Virus record (IMG/VR): IMGVR_UViG_3300042863_000623
Span: 1 to 43,468 of that record
Origin: a virus
DNA length: 43,468 nucleotides
Reading direction: 5' to 3' (one strand)
Part shown: piece after piece, positions 15,374-23,975 of the stretch
Layout of the letters: each line of letters begins with the position of its first letter
Numbering within the stretch: the stretch's first letter is position 1
Position numbers and translations under genes: made by a program
Notes under the pieces: generated by a model
Told to the model about the DNA's origin: nothing
What the model saw: only the letters and a program-made list of their open reading frames with translations
The model's database searches: none

Positions 15374-17175
15374 TACAGCACCAATACTTCAATGATGTTG
15401 CCAGTTCGTGTTCCGGTTGATTCTAGAGCAACTGCAAACACGTTGGCATAATTACCGTGAGCTGCCATAGCTGTGCCGCCTGGGCCAGCTATCAGCCTAT
15501 CACCTTTTGCTACTGAACCGTATGCCTTACATGGAACTCTGCCTTTGAGAGCAATGTATATTCCACCTTCAAGATCTTTGTTCATCATAAAAGCAGGATC
15601 TGCACTAACTACTCCTACAGCGCGAGTATTGACATCGCTAGCTGTGACTTCTTTTTCACCGCCTATCATTACCACTGTGCCTGCTTCGTATTCTTTGTCA
15701 GCAAGATATTTTTCAGCTAAGTCTGCATAACGAGCAGCTGTGGCCGTGCCATTGAAAATATTTGCAGTGATGTTACCGCTGACATCTCTTGCCGCAATGC
15801 TGTAAGCTGTGGCTGTAATTCTTGCGGTTCTATATTGGGTGCTGACTGTTCCATCTGCCCATGTAGGATCAGATATTGCATTGGTTCTATCGATAAATGT
15901 TCTATCGGTGCGGTCTGCAGTACCAACAAATTGATTGGCTAATATATCACCGTTGGCGTTTCGTACAGCTACTGTTGAAATTGCTGATCCGGGTATAACA
16001 GCACTGGGATCTAAATTGTTTAGTTTACCAGCATTTACTGCTGTTGACGCAGACCCGGTAACCGACCCAGTAAGAGTACCAACAATGTTAGCTCCGGCAA
16101 ATCCTATCTGTTTTGTTGTAGCATCTATCAACACTGTATCATCATTGGCCAATACGTTGCCTTTGTGTATACCTGTGGTGTTTCCCGTCACTGCTCCAGT
16201 TAAGGCACCATTGAATGCTGTAGCGAAAACATTACTCCACCTTTTGGTAGTCGATCCTAAAGCATATGCGTTAGAGATACCAGGTTCTATTCCTGTGCGT
16301 TTTATAATTGCAATATCTCTCTCATCGACAGCGTCTTGTACTGTGATCCTAAATGTTATATCATTGCCTAAACGATTTTCTACAATTACATCGCTGCCGT
16401 TTTCAACTCTAACTCTAAGATCATTGCCGTCGCCTACTTGAAAGCCAGGATCTTTGAAACCAACTTCCGAAATAAATGCGCTTTCACCTGTTTTGATATA
16501 TTGGTCAGCTGTGAATCCGCCTAGCTTGGTGGCATTGCTTGCAGTGCCCCAAAACGTAAAATCATCCGTAGAAACACCAGTCTGTGATTTTACTAATGTT
16601 ATACCTTTCTTAATCACTGTGAAATCATCTATGGCATTTTTACTATTATCAAGAGTAAACGCAGTCTTGCTGATCACAGCTATGGTCTTGCTGTCTGCTA
16701 TGACTTTAAGTATAGTATGTGGGCCTTCTGCAGTAGTCAGTGTTCCATATACCACTGCCGGGCTGATAATTGATGTGCCTAAATCGGGACTGGCTATAGG
16801 TCCAATAAGAGTGAAATCATTACCGGTATAGGTATATAACTGTTTGGCTAATGTGTCCCACCAAAAATCACCTACAGACAAACCACTAGGTGCTGATGCG
16901 CTGGCTTCAGCACCGCCAGCTGTTTTGAACTTGGCACCATCATAGAACTTTAGTTTTTTAAGTTGTGTATCAAACCAAACTTGCCCGGTAATAGCTTTTG
17001 GAGGTGCTGTGTTATTAGCAAAATTTTCTAATAGATGAACAAAATTTTCATTCTGCACTTCGCCGTAGCCTGCGTAATTTTTGCCCACTAGCCTTAGATC
17101 AGTGGTGGTGTCGATAGTGCCGTCAGCTACAGACGTTAAAAACACACCGTTAAATTTGTTGACTTCATATGCCAT
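15373..17175 (-). CDS. tail-fibre-like protein with shared N-terminal domain
   Basis: 600 residues. The N-terminal part of about 200 residues (VADGTIDTTTDLRLVGKNY, GYGEVQNENFVHLLENFAN, ITGQVWFDT, then a second WWDT module) is common to four consecutive proteins and probably attaches them to the tail. The centre has repeated fibre-like beta segments. The last 120 residues (ARYADLAEKYLADKEYEAG, VGVVSADPAFMMN, LKGRVPCKAYG, KGDRLIAGPGG) form a domain shared with the 700-residue neighbour. That domain recalls chaperone or autoproteolytic end domains of other phage fibres, though I could not confirm this. A late promoter lies just upstream, so this gene can be transcribed apart from the earlier fibre genes. 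It probably binds the host surface. Confidence 0.85.
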   Translation of the reverse strand: MAYEVNKFNGVFLTSVADGTIDTTTDLRLVGKNYAGYGEVQNENFVHLLENFANNTAPPKAITGQVWFDTQLKKLKFYDGAKFKTAGGAEASASAPSGLSVGDFWWDTLAKQLYTYTGNDFTLIGPIASPDLGTSIISPAVVYGTLTTAEGPHTILKVIADSKTIAVISKTAFTLDNSKNAIDDFTVIKKGITLVKSQTGVSTDDFTFWGTASNATKLGGFTADQYIKTGESAFISEVGFKDPGFQVGDGNDLRVRVENGSDVIVENRLGNDITFRITVQDAVDERDIAIIKRTGIEPGISNAYALGSTTKRWSNVFATAFNGALTGAVTGNTTGIHKGNVLANDDTVLIDATTKQIGFAGANIVGTLTGSVTGSASTAVNAGKLNNLDPSAVIPGSAISTVAVRNANGDILANQFVGTADRTDRTFIDRTNAISDPTWADGTVSTQYRTARITATAYSIAARDVSGNITANIFNGTATAARYADLAEKYLADKEYEAGTVVMIGGEKEVTASDVNTRAVGVVSADPAFMMNKDLEGGIYIALKGRVPCKAYGSVAKGDRLIAGPGGTAMAAHGNYANVFAVALESTGTRTGNIIEVLVL

Positions 17176-17202
17176 GTTGTTAAGAACCTCTGCTATGTTT
17201 TA

Positions 17203-17210
17203 TATTTATC
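17203..17210 (-). promoter_or_regulatory. T4-type late promoter, GATAAATA
   Basis: The minus strand reads GATAAATA, a match to the NATAAATA late element reported for T4-like cyanophages. It is 27 bases upstream of ATG 17175, in the 48-base gap between two fibre genes. The 25-28 base distance to the ATG is the same as at the other two sites. Confidence 0.65.
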
Positions 17211-17223
17211 TATTCAGATATTA

Positions 17224-19326
17224 TTAGTTTCTTCCAACTAAAACTTCAATAATTCCGTCAGTTCCGTTAAAATTTTCTAAAGATTTACCTACTATATTAC
17301 CAAACTGCGGTTGATTAGTTGATTTAGCGAACCCGTTACCGGCGCTTACTAATATATCACCCTTATTAATTTTTCCTGTAACTTTACACGGAACTCGTCC
17401 TTGTAATGCTACAGCAACTACATGGTTACCTGCACATGAAGAATTCATTAAATATGCGGGGTCAGTAGAAACAATACCAGCAATTTTATTAGTTTCTGGT
17501 CGAGCTAGAGTAACTTCATATTCTCCGCCAATTTCTAAAACTGTGCCGGGTTCGTATTCTCTGTCAGCTACATAATTTTCTGCTAGATCTGCATACTGAG
17601 CAGTTGTTGCTGTTCCCCTAAACAAACCAGTAGTGAAAATATCATTACTACCTGTATCTAAAACTCTGTTTAAAACCCATTTGTTGCCTGTGCTTGAATA
17701 CATAACCGAAGCGCCAGACCCGTTAATGAATATACCAGCACCACTAGCTTCAGCTGCTGTAGCTGCTCCGCTGGCTAGTGTTATTAATTTGTCTTCGATT
17801 GTAAGTTCTGTGGAATTGACTGCTGTTACATTTCCCTGAACTGTTAAATTTCCAGTTACAATTAAATTGCCGTTGGCAGTTATATTATTACTAGGATCTG
17901 CTGACGTTATGCTAGTAACTTCAGCATCGGTACCTTTAAAATATGTTGCATACACATTTTTAAATTTATGACTCGGAATACCCAAATTTGATAGATTATC
18001 AGAAATAATTGCAGGATCGTTGGGACCGCCTAAAGATAATGATTCTGGAGCACCTATAAATGATAACTCAGGTCCTATTCCTAACATATCAAATTTTAAT
18101 TTTCCGCTAGTAGATCTTATAGTAGGACCAGTTGAATGAACAAACACTCGCAGTTGATTTCCACTGCCTAACACTATTCCTGTGTCACTGACATTTAAAG
18201 AACTCAATGTTCCTAACTGTGTCAAACCACTCAGTGTCACAGAATTATTAAGACTGCTTCCGGTCAAGGTTGCGGCATCAGCTGTGACTGTGATATTATT
18301 AGAACCATCAAATCCCACGCCGTTAATGGTTCTAGAAGTGGCTAATCGTGTAGCAGTGGATGAATTTCCAGACAACTGTGCGCCGATAAATTGGGTGGCC
18401 TGAACTATGTTAAATGTGCTGGTTCCACTGGTTGCTGTGACATTTCCAGTAAGGTTGCCAACTAGATCTGCTGTGATAGTGCCTGCTGAAAATCCGCCTT
18501 GTGAATTTCTAGCGACTATCTTACCTATGAGATTGGCAGGAGATGCATCCACATTCCATGTTCTTTCTACCGAACCATTGAAATCTGATCCTAGGATATA
18601 ATCACCTTTTTTCAATGCATTGGTGGTATTTGCTGTGATTGTGATATTTGACGCGGCTGTAAATGGCACTCCGTTAATTAGTCTAGCTGTTGATAACTGA
18701 TCAGCTGTGGCAGCATTGCCGGTTACGCTGCCATTGATCTTAGCCGTGCTAGAAAGATTGATTCCCGCTAATAGACTGTCGCTGAATCCTGTAACTTGAT
18801 CGTTTGTGTTGATAGTAAAAGCTGTCGCAGTGCAGATAGCAAATATCACGCCATTGGTTTCTAAGAATATCACTGGGCGAGGATTACCGGTGTTGTCGTC
18901 CAGGGTTCCTGATCTTGCTTTAGTAGATCCAAATCCTTCCACAGCTTCTGGACCTATCAATCTCCATGCTGTACCAGTATATGTAAACAGTTGATTAATC
19001 GGAGTCTTAAACCATAAAGAACCCGGGTTGGCGCTGACAGGGACTGTGGCGCTTACAACAGCAGATCCTATGGGATTCCACTGTGTGCCATCATAGGCAT
19101 AGGTTATAGAGTCTGTGGTATTAAACCATATCTGTCCAGTTAAAGGCCTCGATGGAGGAGCTGTATTAGCAAAATTTTCCAAGAGAAACACAAAATTTTC
19201 ATTCTGTATTTCACCATAGCCCACATAGTTTCTGCCAACCAATCCCAGACTTGTGGTAGTATCAATGGTGCCATCCTGCAGCACCACTAATTGTTCCTTG
19301 TTGAACTTGTTAATTACATAGGCCAT
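17224..19326 (-). CDS. tail-fibre-like protein with shared N-terminal and C-terminal domains
   Basis: 700 residues. It opens with the shared tail-attachment domain (FNKEQLVVLQDGTIDTTTSL, NENFVFLLENFAN, LTGQIWFNTT, then SLWFKT). The middle holds two fibre repeats (TARLINGVPFTAASNITITA and TSRTINGVGFDGSNNITVTA), a repeat type known from other tail fibres. A GNLIVTGNLTVQGNVTAV module near residue 490 is shared with the 604-residue neighbour, and the final domain (YADLAENYVADREYEPG, AGIVSTDPAYLMN, LQGRVPCKVTG, KGDILV) with the 600-residue neighbour. It is thus a mosaic of the modules around it. AGGAG lies eight bases before the ATG. Receptor binding is inferred. Confidence 0.87.
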   Translation of the reverse strand: MAYVINKFNKEQLVVLQDGTIDTTTSLGLVGRNYVGYGEIQNENFVFLLENFANTAPPSRPLTGQIWFNTTDSITYAYDGTQWNPIGSAVVSATVPVSANPGSLWFKTPINQLFTYTGTAWRLIGPEAVEGFGSTKARSGTLDDNTGNPRPVIFLETNGVIFAICTATAFTINTNDQVTGFSDSLLAGINLSSTAKINGSVTGNAATADQLSTARLINGVPFTAASNITITANTTNALKKGDYILGSDFNGSVERTWNVDASPANLIGKIVARNSQGGFSAGTITADLVGNLTGNVTATSGTSTFNIVQATQFIGAQLSGNSSTATRLATSRTINGVGFDGSNNITVTADAATLTGSSLNNSVTLSGLTQLGTLSSLNVSDTGIVLGSGNQLRVFVHSTGPTIRSTSGKLKFDMLGIGPELSFIGAPESLSLGGPNDPAIISDNLSNLGIPSHKFKNVYATYFKGTDAEVTSITSADPSNNITANGNLIVTGNLTVQGNVTAVNSTELTIEDKLITLASGAATAAEASGAGIFINGSGASVMYSSTGNKWVLNRVLDTGSNDIFTTGLFRGTATTAQYADLAENYVADREYEPGTVLEIGGEYEVTLARPETNKIAGIVSTDPAYLMNSSCAGNHVVAVALQGRVPCKVTGKINKGDILVSAGNGFAKSTNQPQFGNIVGKSLENFNGTDGIIEVLVGRN

Positions 19327-19345
19327 TTATGCCACTCCTGATTCA

Positions 19346-21160
19346 TTATGGAGGTAATGGTAGATCTGACTGCCATATCCACACTCCTCCGATTATTTGA
19401 AATACTTTGATAATTCTTGTTACCGAGACACTTGCTGCGGCTATGTTAGCTGTGGGGAAGCTGATGTTTGTAATTGCTTGGCTACTGGCTCCACCAAGAT
19501 TGGTTAAAAATGGTGCTGTGGAAATCGATGGTGGCAATGAATTTATGCTTAAAGATTGAGCGTTGTTGCTTATCAAATTACATAAAATTCTGGCATATGT
19601 GCTTGGCCTATACTCACTCACAGGAGCAAGATTATTCAATATATTTGTAATAATATACGTATTGGATTTACCATCAGATAAATCAATAGTAAAAATCACA
19701 GGTCTTGATTCCACTTTGTTATCTGCATATTCTTTAGTAGCAGCATCTTGAGCAGACACAGGATCTTGCATGCCGGTGATTCTTGGAGCCCCGATCAATG
19801 CAACATTTCCTGTGCCATCTGGTTCTAATTCAATATCAAAATTTGTACTCACAGTGCTGATTCTGTGATTTTCCAGTCTCATCTGAGTAACTGCAGGCAC
19901 GCCCGGTCCGATGTTGACCACAGTCTGTGTACCAAAAGAACTAACCCCTGGGATACTTGTGATAGCAGAACCTAAACTATTGCCATCTATTACCTTAGTT
20001 CCGCCAATATACATTGCTTTGCCGGCAGCTAAATTCAATGTCTCGGATACATCAAGCCAATTACTGCTATTGCTGTATATTATAGTTTTATCTGTAGATG
20101 CCTTAATTGTAATACCTGCACCATCGGCTGTAAGATTTGTGGGACTGGCAACATTGGCTATGACTATATTTTTATCTTCTATCTCTACTGTGTTAGTGTT
20201 TATAGTTGTGGTTGTACCTTCAACTGTGAGATTACCACTGACTATTAGATCGCCGCCGGTGGTCACTGTGCTGCTGGTAAATCCAGAATATAGGTTGATG
20301 TTTCTTGTTGCTGCATTAATAGTAATAGCTGCTTCTTGTGTAATACCCTTGCGTACACTCAACTGAATGTTTCTATCAGTTGCAGCATTGCTTATTAATA
20401 CATCTCCAGCACTGACAAATAAATTTGCCTGGCCTGCTGAACCTACTATGATACCTAAATCACTGGTAATCTGTAATTGTCCATTTATACTGTTAGAAGT
20501 ATCAGTTCTAACATAGGTGGTTGCCGGAGATCCGCCTAAACTGTCGCTGTTTATACAGGTCGCACGTATTTTAAAATTAGATAACGTGCCTGCATTGAAA
20601 CCAGGTTCTATATTGCCATTAAATCCTACGATTTCTACTTTAGGTGTAAAACTGTCTTTGGAAAAAATTCCCAGTAACACACCATTATTATAAAGACTAG
20701 TTACTACTCTGGTTTGATTCAATGTATCTAAAATGGTGTCTACTCGCAGTCCGCTGAGACCCTGCACACTACTATACGCTGGTGCAAGTAACACCGCCGA
20801 AAGACCATCAAAAAAGTATAGTTGTTTTCCAACATCGTCATACCAGAGGTCGCCTGCAGCTAATGTGCTTGGTTGAGAGCTCGATACTGTAGCTGAACTT
20901 ACCGGAACGAAAGAGATGCCATTATAGACTTTTAATTTTGACTGGCTAGTATCAAACCATATTTGACCCTTGATCGGGCGCATAGGGGCTGTGTTACCAG
21001 AAAAATGCTCTAGTAATTTTATAAGATTCTCATTAAACGCTTCGCCAAATCCGCTGAAATTCTTTCCTATAAGAGTGATATCAGTGGAAAGGTCATCGAC
21101 CTGGCCGTCTGCTACAGTTGCTACAATTGTGCCGTCAGTTTTGTTTATTTGATATGCCAT
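19346..21160 (-). CDS. tail-fibre-like protein with shared N-terminal domain
   Basis: 604 residues. The N-terminal domain (TVADGQVDDLSTDITLIGKN, FNENLIKLLEHFSGN, IKGQIWFDTS, LWYDD) matches the other three fibre proteins. The centre carries the GDLIVSGNLTVEGTTTTIN module also found in the 700-residue protein. A conserved tail, RITGMQDPVSAQDAATKEYAD, is a typical fibre motif that precedes a coiled or beta end. The C-terminus ends with a short beta stretch rich in Ser/Ile and lacks the YADLAE domain of the 600- and 700-residue proteins. This suggests a different receptor or a position nearer the tail. It is 11 bases from the tail-collar gene upstream. Confidence 0.85.
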   Translation of the reverse strand: MAYQINKTDGTIVATVADGQVDDLSTDITLIGKNFSGFGEAFNENLIKLLEHFSGNTAPMRPIKGQIWFDTSQSKLKVYNGISFVPVSSATVSSSQPSTLAAGDLWYDDVGKQLYFFDGLSAVLLAPAYSSVQGLSGLRVDTILDTLNQTRVVTSLYNNGVLLGIFSKDSFTPKVEIVGFNGNIEPGFNAGTLSNFKIRATCINSDSLGGSPATTYVRTDTSNSINGQLQITSDLGIIVGSAGQANLFVSAGDVLISNAATDRNIQLSVRKGITQEAAITINAATRNINLYSGFTSSTVTTGGDLIVSGNLTVEGTTTTINTNTVEIEDKNIVIANVASPTNLTADGAGITIKASTDKTIIYSNSSNWLDVSETLNLAAGKAMYIGGTKVIDGNSLGSAITSIPGVSSFGTQTVVNIGPGVPAVTQMRLENHRISTVSTNFDIELEPDGTGNVALIGAPRITGMQDPVSAQDAATKEYADNKVESRPVIFTIDLSDGKSNTYIITNILNNLAPVSEYRPSTYARILCNLISNNAQSLSINSLPPSISTAPFLTNLGGASSQAITNISFPTANIAAASVSVTRIIKVFQIIGGVWIWQSDLPLPP

Positions 21161-21171
21161 GTTTTACTCTG

Positions 21172-23289
21172 TTAGAAAGCTGGTGGTCCAGATCTTATAA
21201 TATAATTCATTGCCAAGAAAGGATTCATTAAACCTACTGGTGTTGCTAGTGTCACTCCTACGGCTTTTTTTACTCCGCCGCTGTCTTTGAGATATTGTGC
21301 CTGTCCCGGAGCTGTCGGTCCAGGTCCAGAGGTGGCCAACGGATCAAGTGTTGTTGTAAGTGCGACTGCAGAATAGTCTTGAGTGGGGGTTGACAGAGAA
21401 TGACTGTGTTCTGGTAGATTTGGCAATGTTAACGCTACAGAACTTTGTCCAGCTGAGCCTCCAAGTATTGTGGCCTGCACGTCTGGAACCCGGCCTGCAA
21501 CACCGCCACCTGCATCTACGTAAGGACCTGTAATAGTTGGCACAGTGCCTGCATTATCCATATTATCCTTACCAAGTGCGAATCTACCTCTGAGATCAGG
21601 TAATCTAAATGTGTTCACTCCCAGCAATGCTGTGACTCCATTATATGTGGTGCCGATCACATCATACAGGTCTGTATACTTTACCCTTTCAATTTCTGAG
21701 CCGTCACAGAACAAGTAACCATCAGGAGCAGTAATACCCGCATACGGAAGAATAGCTCCTATCGGCACTGCTAGATCACCGAGAAATACTTCTCTAGTTT
21801 GTTTAAGAAGACCAGAACTAGCTAAAGTGCTTTCACTAGGCCTGTAGGTTAAAACAAAATCCCCTTTTTTGCCACGATTAGGTACTGGAGTTTCTTTACC
21901 CGCAATAATATTTGCTGTGAGTGTGGCATTAAGAATTTTTGTAGAACTACCAACTTGCCCGTCAAATTGCACAGCCGGTGAGATCACATCTCCTGCTAGT
22001 TGAAAACTGGTGATTGTGCTGAGAGATGTAGCAGTATTGGCGTTGCCACTGATGTTTCCCTCGAGCACGCCTTGTATAGTATCTGCAATGATTGTTTTGG
22101 CACGTATATTATTGAAGCGTCTTGTTGTAGTGCCTATATCATACGTGTTTGTGATTTTTGGTATTATAACCGCGGTTTGTAGGACGCCAGTGACGTCAAT
22201 GCCGTCACCGACAATTATATTTTTTGCAACTGCAATTCCACCTTGAGTGACCATGCTACCATTATTTAAATTAGTGCTGGCTAAGCTACTGGTAGTAAAA
22301 AAAGAACCTGTGATTTTTGCATTGCCTTGGATGTCTAACGCTTCTAATGGGTTACTTTGATTTACTCCAACTTTGTTGTCAACAATTCTTAAAACTGTTG
22401 CTGGGATACCGTTTCGGTTTGTCTGTAGATCAATAGAACTGCCTGCAGAAGAATTATAGATGTTACTAGATGTTGTTGTAGCTGATAACTTAAATGTCTC
22501 GTCGGCCCCGATAGAAATACCGTTATTGTTTTTGATCTTTATTTCAAAATTAGTGGTATTGATGGTATCTGATCTAAGAAATGTTCCTGCAGCTTTTTCT
22601 ACTCCGCCTACCAATAATGCTTGAGCATTTCTTGCTGTACCGTTCAGAACAGGTAAAAATCCCCCTACAAAATTTGCAATTTCACCCGAAGTTGCAGGAG
22701 CACTGATGTTAATACCTGATTTTATCAGATCAAATCCAGTGATCAGAGTCTTTGGTGTAAAACTGTCTTTACTAAAAATAATTACAGGAATGTCTGCAAT
22801 ATAAAATGTTAGAATAAATTTATCTAAGTTATCAGAATCTGATATTTTTTCTATAACCGGTCCATATCTCAAACCACCAACTGAACTCTCAACTGGGCCA
22901 ACTAATATCCAACGTGTGCCTGTAAATATCCGCAGTTGTTGATTAGTAGTGTCTACCCATAACTCTCCTACTTTACTGGTTTCTACTGAAGGTTGGCTAA
23001 CTCCTTTTTGTATTCCAGATGCTGCCTTCCATGCAGTGTTATCCCATATTTTTAGAGTTTGTGTTCCGCTTGTGCTATCATACCAAAGCTGTCCTTCTAC
23101 AGGATTAACTGGTTGATTAGTAGATGCAAAATTTTCCAGTAGTGATAAAAAATTCTCTGCGATAATCTGCCCGTAACCTGTGACATTTCTACCAGGAAAT
23201 GTCAAACTGGTATCTGTGCTGGATGTATTATCAAACACTGTGATTGGACTTTTATTTTCTTTGTCTGTGAAATTAACAATATATGGCAT
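21172..23289 (-). CDS. tail-collar short-fibre-like protein
   Basis: 705 residues. It starts with the N-terminal domain shared by the four fibre genes (FPGRNVTGYGQIIAENFLSL, VEGQLWYDS, LWVDTT), then a beta-rich middle with TYDIGTTTRRFNNIRAK. From about residue 510 it carries a tail-collar domain: PVGAILPYAGITAPDGYLFC, FRLPDLRGRFALG and an LPEHSHS region, as in gp12-type short tail fibres and collar proteins. The C-terminus NPFLAMNYIIRSG is typical of that domain. Such proteins form trimers that bind the host envelope irreversibly. In T4 the collar domain belongs to gene 12; this protein has an unrelated attachment domain in front, so I leave the symbol empty. It lies two bases from the upstream stop. 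Confidence 0.9.
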   Translation of the reverse strand: MPYIVNFTDKENKSPITVFDNTSSTDTSLTFPGRNVTGYGQIIAENFLSLLENFASTNQPVNPVEGQLWYDSTSGTQTLKIWDNTAWKAASGIQKGVSQPSVETSKVGELWVDTTNQQLRIFTGTRWILVGPVESSVGGLRYGPVIEKISDSDNLDKFILTFYIADIPVIIFSKDSFTPKTLITGFDLIKSGINISAPATSGEIANFVGGFLPVLNGTARNAQALLVGGVEKAAGTFLRSDTINTTNFEIKIKNNNGISIGADETFKLSATTTSSNIYNSSAGSSIDLQTNRNGIPATVLRIVDNKVGVNQSNPLEALDIQGNAKITGSFFTTSSLASTNLNNGSMVTQGGIAVAKNIIVGDGIDVTGVLQTAVIIPKITNTYDIGTTTRRFNNIRAKTIIADTIQGVLEGNISGNANTATSLSTITSFQLAGDVISPAVQFDGQVGSSTKILNATLTANIIAGKETPVPNRGKKGDFVLTYRPSESTLASSGLLKQTREVFLGDLAVPIGAILPYAGITAPDGYLFCDGSEIERVKYTDLYDVIGTTYNGVTALLGVNTFRLPDLRGRFALGKDNMDNAGTVPTITGPYVDAGGGVAGRVPDVQATILGGSAGQSSVALTLPNLPEHSHSLSTPTQDYSAVALTTTLDPLATSGPGPTAPGQAQYLKDSGGVKKAVGVTLATPVGLMNPFLAMNYIIRSGPPAF

Positions 23290-23291
23290 GA

Positions 23292-23942
23292 TTATATCTC
23301 AGTGAATCCAGTTAAACTCTGCACACGGATAGTGTAGTCAATCTGTAACAGTCTGTTAAGACTTTTCTGCACAGGGTGAAACACCACGTGTGTTAATAGT
23401 TTTCCTTCAGCGCCGTTTTGGCCGATGCTTTTTAATCCTAATTCATCAAATACGAATTCACCATTCATGTCAACGCTGTTGTCAAATGCTTCTTGCTCTA
23501 ATGGTTCTCCATAATCTAACAAGCAGCTGATCACAATATCACTATAAGTCGCTCCGCTGATATGTCTAATTTCCATTTTATTTCTCACAGGATCTTGATT
23601 TTCAATAGCATTTTGATCAACTACTTTTTGGTAGGTTTGATTGTAGAGGCTAGAATTAACACCAACAGTATTGGGTGTAAGATAAGTGATAAGACCTGTG
23701 GGGTCGACTGTGGTTCCGCCTGTACCAAAAATCATCTGATACACTGTGCCGTATCCTTGATTACTAAGACTATTGACCATGGCCACACTCATATTTTCAT
23801 AGTGAATAGCATTGCGTTTGTCTACAAAAATTTCTTTGGTCTCAGGATCGTGAATCTTGATATGACCTTCAAAATTAAATCCGCCTGTTTCGTTGGGTCG
23901 AGATTGTGTATTTTGAGCTGATTGATCTTGATTTTTAGGCAT
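23292..23942 (-). CDS. probable virion protein
   Basis: 216 residues from ATG 23942 (MPKNQDQ). The frame is open to ATG 24002, but the late promoter at 23968-23975 lies inside that extension, and ATG 23942 is 25 bases beyond it, the spacing seen at the other two late promoters. The start is therefore judged by promoter position; the ribosome site (GAG, six bases away) is weak. The body (FEGHIKIHDPETKEIFVDKR, FGTGGTTVDPTG, DYGEPLEQEAF, VQKSLNRLLQIDYTIRV) looks like an all-beta structural protein. I think it is a conserved T4-like marine phage virion protein, from memory. A baseplate-to-fibre connector is plausible. Confidence 0.78.
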   Translation of the reverse strand: MPKNQDQSAQNTQSRPNETGGFNFEGHIKIHDPETKEIFVDKRNAIHYENMSVAMVNSLSNQGYGTVYQMIFGTGGTTVDPTGLITYLTPNTVGVNSSLYNQTYQKVVDQNAIENQDPVRNKMEIRHISGATYSDIVISCLLDYGEPLEQEAFDNSVDMNGEFVFDELGLKSIGQNGAEGKLLTHVVFHPVQKSLNRLLQIDYTIRVQSLTGFTEI

Positions 23943-23967
23943 TTTTATCTCTTTTTGTTCCATCATG

Positions 23968-23975
23968 TATTTATT
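23968..23975 (-). promoter_or_regulatory. T4-type late promoter, AATAAATA
   Basis: The minus strand reads AATAAATA, overlapping the stop codon of the giant gene, and lies 25 bases upstream of ATG 23942. It should drive the small virion gene and the following fibre genes. The distance to the chosen ATG equals that at the other two late promoters within three bases. Confidence 0.65.

Noticed and set aside
15935-16441. Plus-strand open frame of 168 codons
   Set aside because: It lies wholly inside the 600-residue fibre gene, has no late promoter or ribosome site on its strand, and the encoded sequence is a hydrophobic Val/Ala/Pro-rich shadow of the fibre codons.
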